Shown: positions 21,784-31,833 of the stretch, piece after piece
Layout of the letters: each line of letters opens with the position of its first letter
How positions within the stretch are numbered: position 1 is the first letter of the stretch
NCBI GenBank assembly: GCA_009760855.2
Contig: WPIO01000001.1
Coordinates: 1,165,001 to 1,202,500, forward strand
Reading direction: 5' to 3'
Length of the DNA: 37,500 bases
Source of the DNA: Cristatella mucedo
Lineage: Eukaryota > Bryozoa > Phylactolaemata > Cristatellidae
Position numbers and translations under genes: made by a program
The notes under the pieces: generated by a model
What the model was told of the DNA's origin: nothing
The model's input: the letters and a program-made list of their open reading frames with translations, nothing else
Databases searched by the model: none

Positions 21784-21930
21784 TTAGCCGATTCAACGGC
21801 CTCATTTTTATGGTGGCAGAAGTGCCTTAATTGCTGTCACCACCACTTGCGGATGGCAATAAAGGATCACCCACTACACTATTTGAACCCAAGATCACTG
21901 TCACGAAGAGCGAGCTCTTCGCCATCTGGG
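21784..21930 (-). mobile_element. tRNA-derived SINE copy
   Basis: On the plus strand it starts with TTAGCCGATTCAACGGCCTC (complement of the SINE 3' end), then the conserved body (GTGGCAGAAGTGCC, CACCACTTGCGG, TGGCAATAAAGGATCACCCA) and the reversed B box (TTTGAACCC). The same order occurs at 31.5, 31.9, 33.1 and 35.4 kb. The A-box side is weak and the right boundary approximate. Confidence 0.8.
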
Positions 21931-23048
21931 CTATCATGGCCATTAAGTGTATATCAGCAGCACTGCACAGCTCTCAAGCCATCAAAAGCTTCAAGGAATT
22001 TGAGAACTCAAATATTATGGTGGACTAAGGAGGGCACTATCAATAATTGCGACACCATTAAGAACACTAAAACGGAGAAGTTGGTGCTGCTACTTTCGGC
22101 TCCTCATTATTTGCCCAATGAGGATACGGTACAGCTCACTGCGTGCGCTAACTACCTGGTATTACAGCAATAATTTCGATAAACTGCGACTCAGCAGTTA
22201 TTTTATAAATTAGCATCGGTTTTGGTTCAAAATTATAGACAAGCGTATTTCGGGTATAACCACGGAATTTCATGCACTTGAGCCTACCCCTCCAAATGAA
22301 AATGGCCTCCGATGGTTTGGCCCAACGAGCTGCCTAACATTTTCAACTATGACACAGCTTTAATTTCCAAAATAACCATCAGCCAACTTCATTTTAGATA
22401 ACTCATTCTAGAAAATGGTGTTCCCGGTAACCCACAAAATGCTACGCTCTGGCTCGCTCTCGAGAAAATAGTTTTCAATGGTCAGGCCTAGCCAGCCGCC
22501 GAGCACTTTCTGAAATTTGAAGCAATTTTTAGCAAGCAAATCTCATTCATTATTTCTGGCTTAACACCCGCGAAAATCCAAACCGCTACAGCTTTACGAA
22601 CCTGAAAAATACAGCTGCTGAGCACGTACGTTTGCATGTCTAAGAAAGTTTTTAATTAGCAAAGGGTCATGCTCAACGCAGTATAGAGGAAAATGCGTAT
22701 CATTACATTGGTACAACAAATACTGGACAAATAACTATTTTCAATAACCCAGTTAATGCCAAGCTATTGTCTAATGCTGTTAAATACTGCTAATGTAGAA
22801 GTCTTAGAAGAAAACGCTCACTACCCATTTAACCCTTTGAGTACATATAAAAATAACCGTAATCTAATCTAGGATGAAATACGCGCGTCGTAAAAACGCA
22901 GAAACGATTGATCTTATTCTGAGGTGAAGCCATTTCACTTCGGCTTTGCAAGAATTAAAAGTGATCTTGCTCAGTGTGTATTGAAATCTAAAACGTGTCG
23001 GTTATATGAGATAGTTACCGTAACATATAATTAATATGCAATCCATCT
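21931..23048. other. Unassigned DNA
   Basis: No gene or element recognised. A frame at 21736-22173 begins in the SINE and runs past it, but no protein family is evident. Confidence 0.45.
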
Positions 23049-23160
23049 ATATAGCCCCCTAAAGGAACTTGCTCTCTATTCAGGCGTTTCACATATGCAA
23101 TCGAGCCCACGACCTCGGCCATACCTTGGTCGGGCCGAGCACCTGCATGCACAGAGGCAA
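23049..23160 (-). mobile_element. Possible chimeric SINE: tRNA-like head joined to L2-like tail hairpin
   Basis: On the minus strand a tRNA-like B-box region (GAGGTCGTGGGCTCGATTGC, 23124-23105) is followed directly by a version of the LINE family 1 3' hairpin (GTGAAACGCCTGAATAGAGA...TTTAGGGGGCTATATAGAT, ending about 23049). Head and tail have the same orientation and are contiguous. No TTA-rich tail is left. Confidence 0.5.
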
Positions 23161-23655
23161 ACAATCAAAAGCAATTATACGTCAAGCTTGGGCCTGTAGG
23201 TAAATGCTCGCAAGAAGACAATCGGCTCCATCGGATAGTAGGACCTAGTGGCTAGTAACAGGAACAGATCAATGCAGCAAACCGCAAAAAGACAATAGCC
23301 CGAGTAAGACCCGAGCAAAACAACTGCTTCTTGAGCTCAGGGCACGAATTGTGCAAAGTAATTGCAGGCAGCAACTGAAGCTTGAGACGAGATATTGACG
23401 GAAATTTGATGCTTTATATGTAGCAATTGAAGCTCAGAAGAAAGTGGTATGATGCTGCAGCTATGCAGTTGACGGCAGACGGGATGATCTGCAAAGTTTT
23501 ACATCCGCTGTAGACGAATATTTATTGAGGACGGGAGTCATTAACTAAGATCTAGCATTACCTTAATTTAGACGGGATGTCACACATGTGTGTACTAGTT
23601 TGGCTGTCCCGCTCTTAATTTATTTCCTTAATTTGATCATTGAACTGAACCAGGT
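23161..23655. other. Unassigned DNA
   Basis: Nothing recognised. Confidence 0.45.
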
Positions 23656-24640
23656 CATAATAATAAGAATAATACGTTTGATATAGTGTCCTCGGAGAAC
23701 TCAATCTCTTTCTAGGTACTTTAAATTTGCTGCAAAGAAATCACGATCGAATAGTCAGTTATAGCATGCTCAATAATCGACAAGAATAAACAACAAGAAA
23801 AACATGGTTAGGGGTGGCATGCACAGTGTCAGCATGTAAGTATGGTTAGTGGCAGCATGCCCAGTGTCGGCACACAAAAGCACATAAAGGACGAATCACA
23901 GGGACCCACTAAATGCTGTGATAAATATATGCCTTTTTTGTTTCTTTCTAAATGTTGGCAAGTCAGACAATCTCGTGACGCAAGTCTGGAGTGAGTTTGC
24001 TTTGGGAACATAAAAACTAGATGCATGGTCTCCAAAGGATTTGGGGTTTGTACGGGGTATAGGTAAACAGTTAGATTCCGAAAAGCGGGTGATACGATGC
24101 TTAGCCTGGTGGGGGAGAAGATTTGATAGGTATGCTGGAGCCAAATAATGAAGGGACCTAAAAGTGAGTGACAAAACCTTGAAGTCATATCCTTGTTTGA
24201 CTGAGAGCCAGTACAGGTCGTCCAGAAGTGGTGTGACGGCGCGACTGGGACGCTCACGAAAGACATGCGTAACTGCAGAGTTTACATCACCTGTAAGTGC
24301 CTGAGTGCACAGGCCGGTAGACCATCAAGCAGTAAGTCACAGCAGTCAAGACGGGTAGTCACAAAAGCATGGACCAATTTAAATGTGGTATCCCTATCCA
24401 AACTAGCCCAAATTTGAGCAATGTTATCTAGCTGATAGTAAGTAAAGTTGACTGTGGACCTGATGGGGTCGTCTAATGAAGGACCACTTTGGAACATGAC
24501 ACCTAGATTTCGTGCAGATTCAACGAGAGATTTGCTGGCAGAGCCGATTTCCAGCGTTAGCCTTTTCAATCACACTTGGTTTGCCTATAACTAGTAAGTT
24601 GGTTTTATCAGCACTAATCCAACATATGGGCTTTGAAAGA
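23656..24640 (-). mobile_element. LINE family 1 (L2-like), 5'-truncated copy
   Basis: Read on the minus strand the copy begins in the post-catalytic RT region (TNLLVIGKPSV equivalent, about 24600), continues through the C-terminal domain and ends with the 3' UTR (CACTGGGCATGCTGCC...CCTAACCATG), the hairpin (AAAGTACCTAGAAAGAGATT...GAGGACACTATATC) and an ATTATTCTTATTATTATG tail at 23656-23670. Several frame breaks. The catalytic YxDD box is not included. Confidence 0.85.
23896..24569 (-). pseudogene. C-terminal part of LINE ORF2 (broken)
   Basis: One minus-strand frame (24569-24282) reads GSASKSLVESARNLGVMFQS, then LDDPIRST, LDRDTTFKLVHAFVTTRLDC and LPACALRHLQV. After a frame change 24174-23896 gives SLTFRSLHYLAPAYLSNLLP, TRFSES, PRTNPKSFGDHASS, and TFRKKQKRHIFITAFSGSL before the stop. 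The order equals that of the 12.8 kb and 18 kb copies. The LWNSLP motif is eroded to a relic (KANSLQT). Confidence 0.85.
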
Positions 24641-24970
24641 ATGATTTTGGTCTCTACAAATTCCTGTACAAATTCAAGATCGCTTCTCTCATACAAGTCG
24701 CTTAAAACACTTGTATTCTTGAATTATTAATATGAGAAGTAAAAATGTATTGATTTCAAAATTATCACCTAAGATATATAATAAAAAGATGTAACTCACA
24801 AAAATAAGCTATATACTGTACAGTTAATAAAAGAAAATTAAAGGCTAAAATTGTCTGCTAACAGCTGTTCTTTGAAAATTGAAAACATGAAAAACCTGTT
24901 TTTTCAAAAATGACTGTTTTATAATCATCTCAGAGCCGGGACATCGGGTTCACACAGAGAGTGAGTGTTG
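24641..24970. other. Unassigned AT-rich DNA
   Basis: No gene or repeat recognised in about 330 bp between two LINE copies. Confidence 0.45.
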
Positions 24971-24974
24971 AGCC

Positions 24975-25495
24975 GCTATCCAGTTCCGCCACGGCGACAG
25001 AGATGGACAGCAACGGATACAGAGCAAAGTTCTTACGCTGACCCACATGGCCCGCCACGGCTTGGCTTCTTCGTACCTAGCTGAACTCCTGCATCAGTTT
25101 CAGCCTATTCGCGCCCTCAGGTGGATGCTAAATTAGCCGTTCCATTCCTCAGCTTCAAGACCGTTGGTGGCAGAAGCTTTAGCTCTGCAGGTCCTATACT
25201 GTGGAACTCGCTTCAACAATTCTTAGGCAACGACAACTACTCTCCTACTGCCGACTATGGCTCATCCTTTTCAGCGGTCCTGAGCTGCTACTTCCATGCT
25301 ACTCATTACCTCAACTACTCTCCTGACTCTGCTATGCTTCGCACTTTCTCTTTGTTGCGTGAGACGAAGTCTGTTGGCAATCGAATGCGTACCGAAAGCG
25401 GCTTAGGCTGTGAGTGTGCTATACAAAACTCTCCTTCGTAGCACCCACGTGGTCTTTATGACTTTGTGGATTTACAGACGGAGATACATTATATC
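24975..25495 (+). mobile_element. LINE family 2, 3' end copy, best preserved
   Basis: Translation across one frame change gives QRIQSKVLTLTHMARHGLAS, then SYLAELLHQFQPIRALR, then the frame described in the next entry. These match the ..RI.FKVLTLTYKALHGLAP.YL..LL..Y.P.R.LRS order of CR1/L2-type ORF2. The 3' UTR is short (about 50 bp after the stop), and the similarity shared with the 1.2 kb and 6.7 kb copies ends at GACGGAGATAC. Confidence 0.8.
25121..25441 (+). pseudogene. C-terminal fragment of LINE family 2 ORF2
   Basis: A 106-codon frame, open to its natural stop, contains FKTVGGRSFSSAGPILWNSL followed by a Ser/Tyr/Asn-rich C-terminus (YFHATHYLNYSPDSAML, RETKSVGNRMRTESGLGC). The copy at 1.26-1.5 kb on the minus strand conserves this C-terminus, so it is a feature of the family. 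It differs from family 1, which ends in FK..LK.HLF. The first codons (before about 25142) are probably not native, because the upstream family reading lies in another frame. Confidence 0.75.
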
Positions 25496-25999
25496 CAAGG
25501 GAGAACATTTAGGCACGCTTGACACTATAAAGTTATGTTCATAGAAGTATAACAGTGCAGTGTTTTATTCAATTTTATCGCAGAGTAGGAGAACATGGCA
25601 GTGCCACATATGCTACCCGTGCATGTATAGCTTGCTTGCAACTAACAGATGCATTTTCCTTACCTATTTGACACTTATATCAAGACACGAGCAAACAATT
25701 GGTCCGCAAACGCTTCTACTAAAACTTAGATGACCTGAAAAGCATAGTAATGCATGCATTTCGGAGATCAAACAAGCCCTGTGAACTTTTTTGTACATGA
25801 GAATGCTGAAATTTAAATCTTGATGGTAAGCATAACAATTCCTGTTCAATGAATGAATTTTCTTTCTCAATTTTAGGCAAAGTATGCAATACCCTTCTGG
25901 AGAGTATATGAATCTGGTAGGCTTACATGCTGAAATCGGCGAGAAAACATCCGTGAAGTTAAATTTCCCAAAAACATTTGGTTTCAGACAACGGATCAT
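25496..25999. other. Unassigned DNA with a 111-codon minus-strand open frame
   Basis: The minus-strand frame 25999 to 25664 starts with ATG and runs 111 codons, Cys/Leu/Phe-rich (for example YCILCLKLRKKIHSLNRNC). This is long for AT-rich non-repeat DNA, but no family, splice signal or conserved motif was recognised. It stays a hypothetical frame only. Confidence 0.2.
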
Positions 26000-26200
26000 T
26001 CAATCAACAGCTACTTTTGCATGGTGAACTTTTGCAAACGTCGAGCCCGCCAGTGTACCGGGCTCCTCATCGCGTCCATAGATTCCTTCATCAATCACTC
26101 CTGCGCCACAACCGCCCTGAGCTCCCGGTCACAACCGCTCCAGACAGCAATCAGCCATCTTCACGTGAGAGCTGGCTGCCATTCAGACAACGAGGTATAT

Positions 26201-27078
26201 ATGGCAGATCGTTCTTCGAATTTCACAGATGAAGATGAGTAAATCAAACCATTCTTCCCCAGCCAGAGATGCCTCAATTATTAGATCAGAGACGCTGGTT
26301 TGCAAACTCCGATGCTGAGCTTTTGACATCTAGGCTCGAGGAGTAGAATTTTTTCAGTAAAAGTGTGAAAATAACAGATCAGAAGAAGCTGCAAAGAACT
26401 TTTTTCTAACTTACTTTTTCTGTAGATAAGATTGGTAGTGCTCCCGGAATAGCTTCACAGGTCTACTCGAGGCTGTTTTAATCTTCCTTATCAGTTCTCT
26501 CAGTAGCCTCAAAGCCATGATTATTTTTATCCATTACTAGTTCCCTTCTATCTCGATTTCTCACTCATTTTATCTCTGAGAAGACTGCACCAGTTGTAAG
26601 ATGTAGCAGCGACTATAAAATTAGGCGACAACGGCTTTCTGAGGTCACGGGTGACGTCAAAAGGGTGTCAAAGTTTTCCTGCGTGTTTTGCCTGTGAGGC
26701 AGCAAGACACCAAGACGCGTTACCAAAAAAGATAATGGCGGCCAGCGAACCAAGTTTGCTGGACGGCAGAAGAAACTCAAGGAGGAGCGGTTGGCAGACC
26801 TCGGAGGTGCTGATACCACCCACATTCAGTAAGATGGCCTTATAGAGCAAGTAGTAGTGGCTCCATGCAATGAGTCAGCAGCTTTATGTTACTTTCGAGA
26901 TTTATTTCTAAAGCTTTCTTAGGCTAAGGTCGTAGCCAGTACCTTTGTCAGATCACAGATAAAGAAGACCAGAGTTTTCGACGAATTCTCCAAGAAGCTT
27001 AACATAGCCAGCAGAAGCTGGTTGGAACTGTCTCGTTCTAGTGCTTCGTGGCTCTCTCGGCAATCACACGAAAGCTGA
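26201..27078 (+). CDS. Candidate small three-exon gene, unknown function
   Basis: Proposed coding exons: 26201-26238, 26703-26828 and 26940 (or 26952)-27078. Exon 1 starts at ATG (the frame is also open back to an ATG at 26021) and ends at GA|GTAAAT. Exon 2 follows a pyrimidine-rich acceptor (TTTTGCCTGTGAGGCAG) and ends at CA|GTAAGA. Exon 3 follows an AG preceded by TACCTTTGTC or TAGCC and ends at TGA (27076-27078). Both junctions are phase 2 and the reading frame is kept across them. The product would be about 100 residues. It has an acidic start (SNFTDED), a basic helix-prone middle (GRQKKLKEERLADLGG) and a basic C-terminal third (KKTRVFDEFSKKLNIASRS) ending in a Ser-rich tail. No family is recognised. 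Introns would be about 464 and 111-123 bp. It could be part of a larger gene or a chance combination. Confidence 0.35.
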
Positions 27079-27660
27079 AAACTGCGAGCAGCTGCGAAGA
27101 TCAAACGATTCCTGCCATTGCTTACTTTTGCAGGTGAGCCACTGTGAGATTTCAATTTATAAGTGCAAAAAATACCGTTAGCACCGACGGAGCCGTCATA
27201 GTGCTAGCGCTGCAGGGTTAAAAACGAACAAGCAGGAAGGTTTAGCACTATAGCCCGACAATGAGCTACAGAGGAAATTCCGCGAGCCGCTTTGCACAGG
27301 TTGGCTGCTCGTTGGTCTGTGAGCGTAACAGACGTGTACGACCAGAAGCTTAATTCGAAAGAAATCTAGCAGCATTTCTATCACTTCTCAGATTTTCTCC
27401 GACTCACCACGACTGGCTCACTGAGATTCACTCCGATTCACACTGTCTATCTCGTTCAGGGCATCAAACCAGTGTAAGAAGTCACCCACGAAGTTTTTTG
27501 TTGCTGCTGGAAGTGCACTACCTCGTCCTTTCAGCTCTGACCATTCGCTCTGGTGAGCAATCCGAAAGGCGACGATCATGACTTACTAGGGGCCGGCATC
27601 ATCTCTGTTATATGCTACTGTGAAGGCAGTACCAAGAAAAAATGGACTTAAGCTTTGGAG

Positions 27661-27696
<36 letters not shown>

Positions 27697-28435
27697 CTAT
27701 ATATATATATATTGCTATATATATATATATATACAAAACATTAAAGATAGGACAGCTGATGGCGAAAAACTTCAGAGGTAATTTTCAAAGCTCGTGCTCT
27801 CACATGTCTCGTATTGATCGATTTCGCTAACGAAAGTAGCAGCTGTAGCTGTCGTGCTTTATGTCGTCATGTCATTCATGCCAGGAAAATTACGCCTGCA
27901 ATTTGCTGTTGTAATGGTGTTTTTCAATCGACTGAGTAGACTAAGAGTAGCCAGTGTTTACAATGGAGTGCAGCCACCATTGTTTACCCCAGGTGATACT
28001 ATTCTACACTCACCTCTTCAGAATCAACCGATTCTTGACTTGTATTATTGTATCCCGAGCATAAATGGTACGATTTGGCAGCTTTGCCGTTGGTGAAAAA
28101 CCGAACAAGGTGCAAATTCTGTCATAAGCTTGAGACTATCGAGGGCACAACAAGTGAATCCTCACTAACAATGGATTTCGGTGATCAAGACGGGACCGAG
28201 AAAACGCTTCAACTCATTTAGCAGTCTTACTTTGGTATAGGCAGCCCCTATTTTTTGTAATTCCTAATTTTGTAATGTGGAAAGTTCTTCTGCTAAAAGT
28301 TGGCAGATGGACAGTTGAGGTCATATGCTAATCCAATGACAAGTCGTTTTGGAACAGCGTGCCCATATTTCCACTCGACGCCATTGGAGTAAAGCAAGAT
28401 GAATCAGTCTTAAGGTTATATCTTCTGACATTAGG
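27079..28435. other. Unassigned DNA
   Basis: Apart from the TA microsatellite at 27663-27733 no element is recognised. Open frames at 27196-27384 (minus) and 27854-28096 (plus, 80 codons) have no recognised motif. Confidence 0.45.
27663..27733. repeat. (TA)n microsatellite, interrupted
   Basis: Three AT runs separated by two TTGC interruptions (ATGTTGCTATAT, ATTGCTATAT). Confidence 0.95.
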
Positions 28436-28439
28436 GTGA

Positions 28440-29010
28440 AATTAGGCTCTTCAATCGGCGTTGCATTGAAAGCCGAGACTGAGCATGGTAATTACATCGG
28501 CAAGTGGCTGAGAATTAATTATGAAAAGAAGCAGAACAAGAATAATGATTGTCGTTATCCCATACTTTGGTGGTTCCTTAGATGATCATTTCCCGTTAAC
28601 ATCAATACTCTGGAATCTATCACCGAGATAGGATCTTAACGATGTGAGTGCTGTGTTAGTGATGCCCAGGCGAGAAGAGAGGCACTCGAGAAGGACTTTG
28701 TGATCAGTAGTATAAAAAGCTGCCGCAAGATCCAAAAATGCAATCAAGTACACTTTACTTAAGGCTGCATTTCTAAGAAGGTCATTATACATCCGAAGTG
28801 ATGCCTACTCAGAGAAGGGATTAGCTTTTAAAACCAGCCTGTAACTTCCTTGCCAGGTTTAAAATGTAAATGAAAAATAGTTTAGTAGGTCCGCCACTGC
28901 TGCATGCGCAATTTAGATCGCCTGATGTGGAGTAGTGAACGGATATTGCCTTGCAGGCTTCTTTAGATCAGTCTGTAATTATGGGCACCACTTGTCTGAT
29001 GATAGGAGCG
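28440..29010 (-). mobile_element. LINE family 1 RT fragment, internally placed
   Basis: On the minus strand it covers the region from about LLKKA to just before the YxDD box. NLARKLQAGF, NDLLRNAALSK, FLDLAAAFYTTDHKVLLECL (the A motif, with one inserted residue), LTSLRSYLGDRFQSIDVNGK and AATTACATCGGCAAGTGG-type DNA (the PLADVI region) follow the order of the 17 kb copy. Both ends are cut off: no 3' UTR or tail. Similarity fades before 28440 and after about 29000. Confidence 0.75.
28586..28792 (-). pseudogene. RT A-motif fragment of a LINE
   Basis: A 68-codon open piece with LDLAAAFYTTDHKVLLECLS (family pattern LDLSAAFDTIDH..LL.RL), where the first catalytic Asp is replaced by Tyr. LGITNTALTSLRSYLGDRF follows. 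The loss of the catalytic Asp and the lack of flanking domains show it is dead. Confidence 0.8.
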
Positions 29011-29555
29011 CCCCTCAAATAAGGAAACCTATGGCGATAAACCGTAACAGCAGGACGCAGTATGCCCACCGCTATAGCAGCCTCTTTTAAATGTCTAAAT
29101 ATGACAGCCTGTAGTAACCTTCCGGAAAATCTTTGTGCCTATGCTCATCAGTGTGTCCTTCTCTTTCTCTTCAGTGTGCTGGTCAACCCCCAGCTTGGAT
29201 ACATGGTAGCCATGGATACCTGGTAGCCAAGCAGGAGTGGCCTCTGGGCTTCAGGGGTGAATGGCTGAACGCTGCAGGAGAAGCGAATAGCCTGAGCGAG
29301 ATCCTGCTCCGTTTTCTGAGTCTGCATAGCAGTGGTTTCGAGTGCTTCTGGCTTTCGGTTTCTCTGACCTTGGATCTGGGAATACTTCGCCCGGGTGCTA
29401 ACTAACTTTCGAAGTGCTGTTAAGATCAGACGTGTTTCACGCCATACAGTGTTCAGAGTTTATTTTTTCCATTATATATTTATTATAACTTTGAAGATGA
29501 AAGGGATTTGAGCTCAGTGTCTTTTTCGGATGGGTAGATTTCCAGTGCACCGACA
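29011..29555. other. Unassigned DNA with a 90-codon open frame
   Basis: A plus-strand frame (29133-29405) contains WPLGFRGEWLNAAGEANSL but matches no recognised family. A perfect-period 17-bp duplication with one mismatch (TGGATACATGGTAGCCA / TGGATACCTGGTAGCCA, 29196-29229) lies in it. Confidence 0.35.
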
Positions 29556-29559
29556 GGAA

Positions 29560-30530
29560 ATGGTTGCAGGAGTGACCCTGCCCTCTTTCAGAATGCCTTC
29601 CGCAAAGGCGCGGGCCCGACGCACTAGAGGCCGCTCAGTTGTCGCTATCATCTTCGCAGTTGCCCAAAATCACCTAATCTGTGCATGCATCGCCTATTGA
29701 TATCAAAACGACAGACCGCTGCATGCATCGCCTTGAAAACCCAGAGAGCTGAGGTTGAAAGGGGCGGGGTAAGGAAGCCGCCGAATCACGAGTCAAGTGC
29801 GGCCTTCACGCCCCGGAAGTTGATCGCTGCAAGAGCAGGGCGGTGTGGTAGTGCCGTCGGTGCTACTACGGGTCTGCGGCCGGTCGGTTGCTGGGCTACT
29901 TCTTGCCAGCGACAGCTCTCGGCTGTGTTTCGTGCACATCCAGCCGTCGCCTCGATGCGCCGCATCTTTGCAGGATGCTGCCGCCCGTCGTCTATGGGAG
30001 CTTCATGCTGAAGGTGCGTCGAGTATGCGAGACGGGCAGAGCGCCGCTACATTAGCTGCTCATGCGGCGCCGTTTACTCATACGGCGAGCTCACTTTCGG
30101 CACAGTGGGGGGCACAGTGCTCACGGCAGGACGAGCGGTAAGTGAGCTGGCTCTGTGCCAAACGACGACGAAGCGACGATGTATTCGCAGCTGTGAGCAC
30201 CTTGCGCGGAGCCGAAAGTGAGCTCAATCTGTTATTAGACGACGCCGTATTAGATGGCCTTAGCACGACGACGCAAAACGCGCTCTCGCAGCCTCTCGCG
30301 TTTCCGCTGCTTCGCGTTGGTCACGTGCTTAGCTGGCCACGGCTTCAGCGCTCCAGGCGTTCCGAGCGTTTGCCAGCTGACTTCTTCCGGGCGGGGAGAA
30401 GGTAGCGTTCGCCGCACGGACTCCGAGCTACCTGTCGCTGTTCCCAATTGTATAATGAGACAGCCATCCCGCAGTAGTTGGCAACGATGCTGCCTCGATG
30501 CTCACTCGGGATTTAATTTGTAGGTTATCG
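29560..30530. promoter_or_regulatory. CpG-rich block, possible promoter and first exon
   Basis: The base composition changes abruptly to GC- and CpG-rich (for example GCGACGATG, CGACGACGAAGCG, GGCGCGGGCCCG). Several overlapping frames are open on both strands, as expected from such composition. One plus-strand frame stays open from 29824 to 30405 except for a TAA at 30139-30141, and that TAA is part of a consensus splice donor (GAGCG|GTAAGTGAG at 30137/30138). A short ATG frame begins MPSAKARARRTRGRSVV at about 29593. An inverted repeat (30087-30101 with 30211-30225) and a 14-bp direct repeat (TGCATGCATCGCCT at about 29682 and 29720) lie inside. The transcribed strand cannot be decided. Confidence 0.35.
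30087..30225. repeat. Interrupted inverted repeat
   Basis: GAGCTCACTTTCGGC (30087-30101) and its exact complement GCCGAAAGTGAGCTC (30211-30225) flank about 110 bp. A further pair continues outside, ATACGGCG (30080-30087) and CGCCGTAT (30243-30250), and inside, AGTGCTCAC (30116-30124) with GTGAGCAC (30193-30200). Confidence 0.85.
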
Positions 30531-31200
30531 TTGTATGCCACCTGGTACTGACCATCTGGTAAGTACTTGCATCAGCCGCAAACATTTGTTACTGCCGTAT
30601 TTTTCATAGGCAGCTGTGCATCCCCTTCTCTGTGCATGCTCTGTGCATGCTCTTTGCTCTCGACGCTCAGTGGCTGCTCGCTTTCTAATTAACCTAACCC
30701 TGCTGACTTTCCTGGTTGACATTCGGCCGGTGGCAAGCCAAAAGTTATGAAGATGCGTAAACGCTCGTCTCTCAAGCTAGCCAGTACTTTGTGCTCACTG
30801 TCCAAAACTGTTTGGCCGAGCCCGACTGCCCAGTTGGTCTATGCTGTCACCTTTTCCATATCCCAGCCATTCAGTGTGGCGATCGAAAATACGTCACAGT
30901 TTTAACGTTGTGTGCTGTGACCCTGCCGGTTAGGAGCAGCAGCCTTTAATTGGCCCTGACGGGTTCCGGGTGCAGAGGCTATGGCTTCTTAGGTTCCCTT
31001 CTTCACTGGTATCCTATTCAGAGTGCAGCACCCGGCACCTTGCATTCACTTCCTGCCTCAGCGACTGTTTAGTAACCTCCGGGGTGAATCATCGAAGCAT
31101 GACCTGGTGGCCGACATAAGTAGCTAAATAGGTGCACTTTCGTTCAATCGAAACCATTTTCATCCCGATCATTCTTGTAACTCCTCGTTGCTCAATGTGA
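30531..31200. other. Unassigned DNA
   Basis: No gene or element recognised. A minus-strand Arg-rich frame (30722-30525) is probably a shadow of base composition. Confidence 0.4.
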
Positions 31201-31202
31201 TG

Positions 31203-31372
31203 TAATAATATAATAATAATAATAATAATAATGCACTTGATAAAGCACCACATTTGCTGCCAAGGGAAATGCAATTGAATGGGGAGTAATATCATGCTTG
31301 ATAAGCAAACAACATGAATGACATGGTTAGGGGTGACATGCACAGGGTCAGCATGCAAACGATGTCTGTGCA
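31203..31372 (-). mobile_element. LINE family 1 3' UTR and tail, hairpin partly deleted
   Basis: On the minus strand CATGCTGACCCTGTGCATG, then CCCCTAACCATG, AAGCATGATATTACTCCCC, GCAGCAAATGTG and GTGCTTTATCAAGTGCATTA lead into a pure TTA repeat (31203-31232). Compared with the 18.8 kb copy, about 33 bases spanning the left arm and loop of the 3' hairpin are missing. Confidence 0.85.
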
Positions 31373-31494
31373 TAGGTATTCCTCATTTTCGTGTTTTTTG
31401 CTCTTTGCCCAAATGGTTGCTTGGAGCTGACTATTAGTATGCCATAAGCCAGCCACCTTACATAAATAATCAATTGAGGTAAATAAAAGGTTAG

Positions 31495-31655
31495 CTTGCT
31501 GATTTAACAGCCTCGAGTTTATAGCGACAGAGAAGCTATAGTGGCTCTTCACTTCCTGCTTGCTGTGAACAAGCTTGAATCACTTGCTGCAAGACTCGAA
31601 CCCGCGAAATGGGTCGTGAAGTGCAAGCAAAGTACCCCTAGGCTAGGCTATCTTG
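31495..31655 (-). mobile_element. tRNA-derived SINE copy
   Basis: Reading the minus strand, a tRNA-like head (AGCCTAGGGGTA as A box, GGGTTCGAGTCTTGC as B box, 31605-31591) is followed by a diverged body and the family 3' end GGCTGTTAAATCAGC (31514-31500). The body lacks the GGCGATCCTTTA segment seen in other copies. Confidence 0.8.
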
Positions 31656-31833
31656 CATGAACGCCAGTGAATGAATGTCGTAATGAAATATCATAATGAA
31701 TGAATGCCAGTGAATGAACAGCCTCCTGCAGTAAACCGAGTGTCTGAGCCTCAGTAGGCTGTCCCCTTGATGCTAATAGCAGCCGGGCTCGATTGTATTC
31801 TCGATTCTGTCGCTGCCTTTAACTGCCCGAGTC
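31656..31833. other. Simple-sequence spacer between SINEs
   Basis: GAAT-rich direct repeats (GCCAGTGAATGAATG and AATGCCAGTGAATGAAC, 31662-31722), then unassigned sequence. Confidence 0.5.

Noticed and set aside
21736-22173. 145-codon plus-strand frame
   Set aside because: Its first half is antisense to a SINE; the remainder has no recognised motif.
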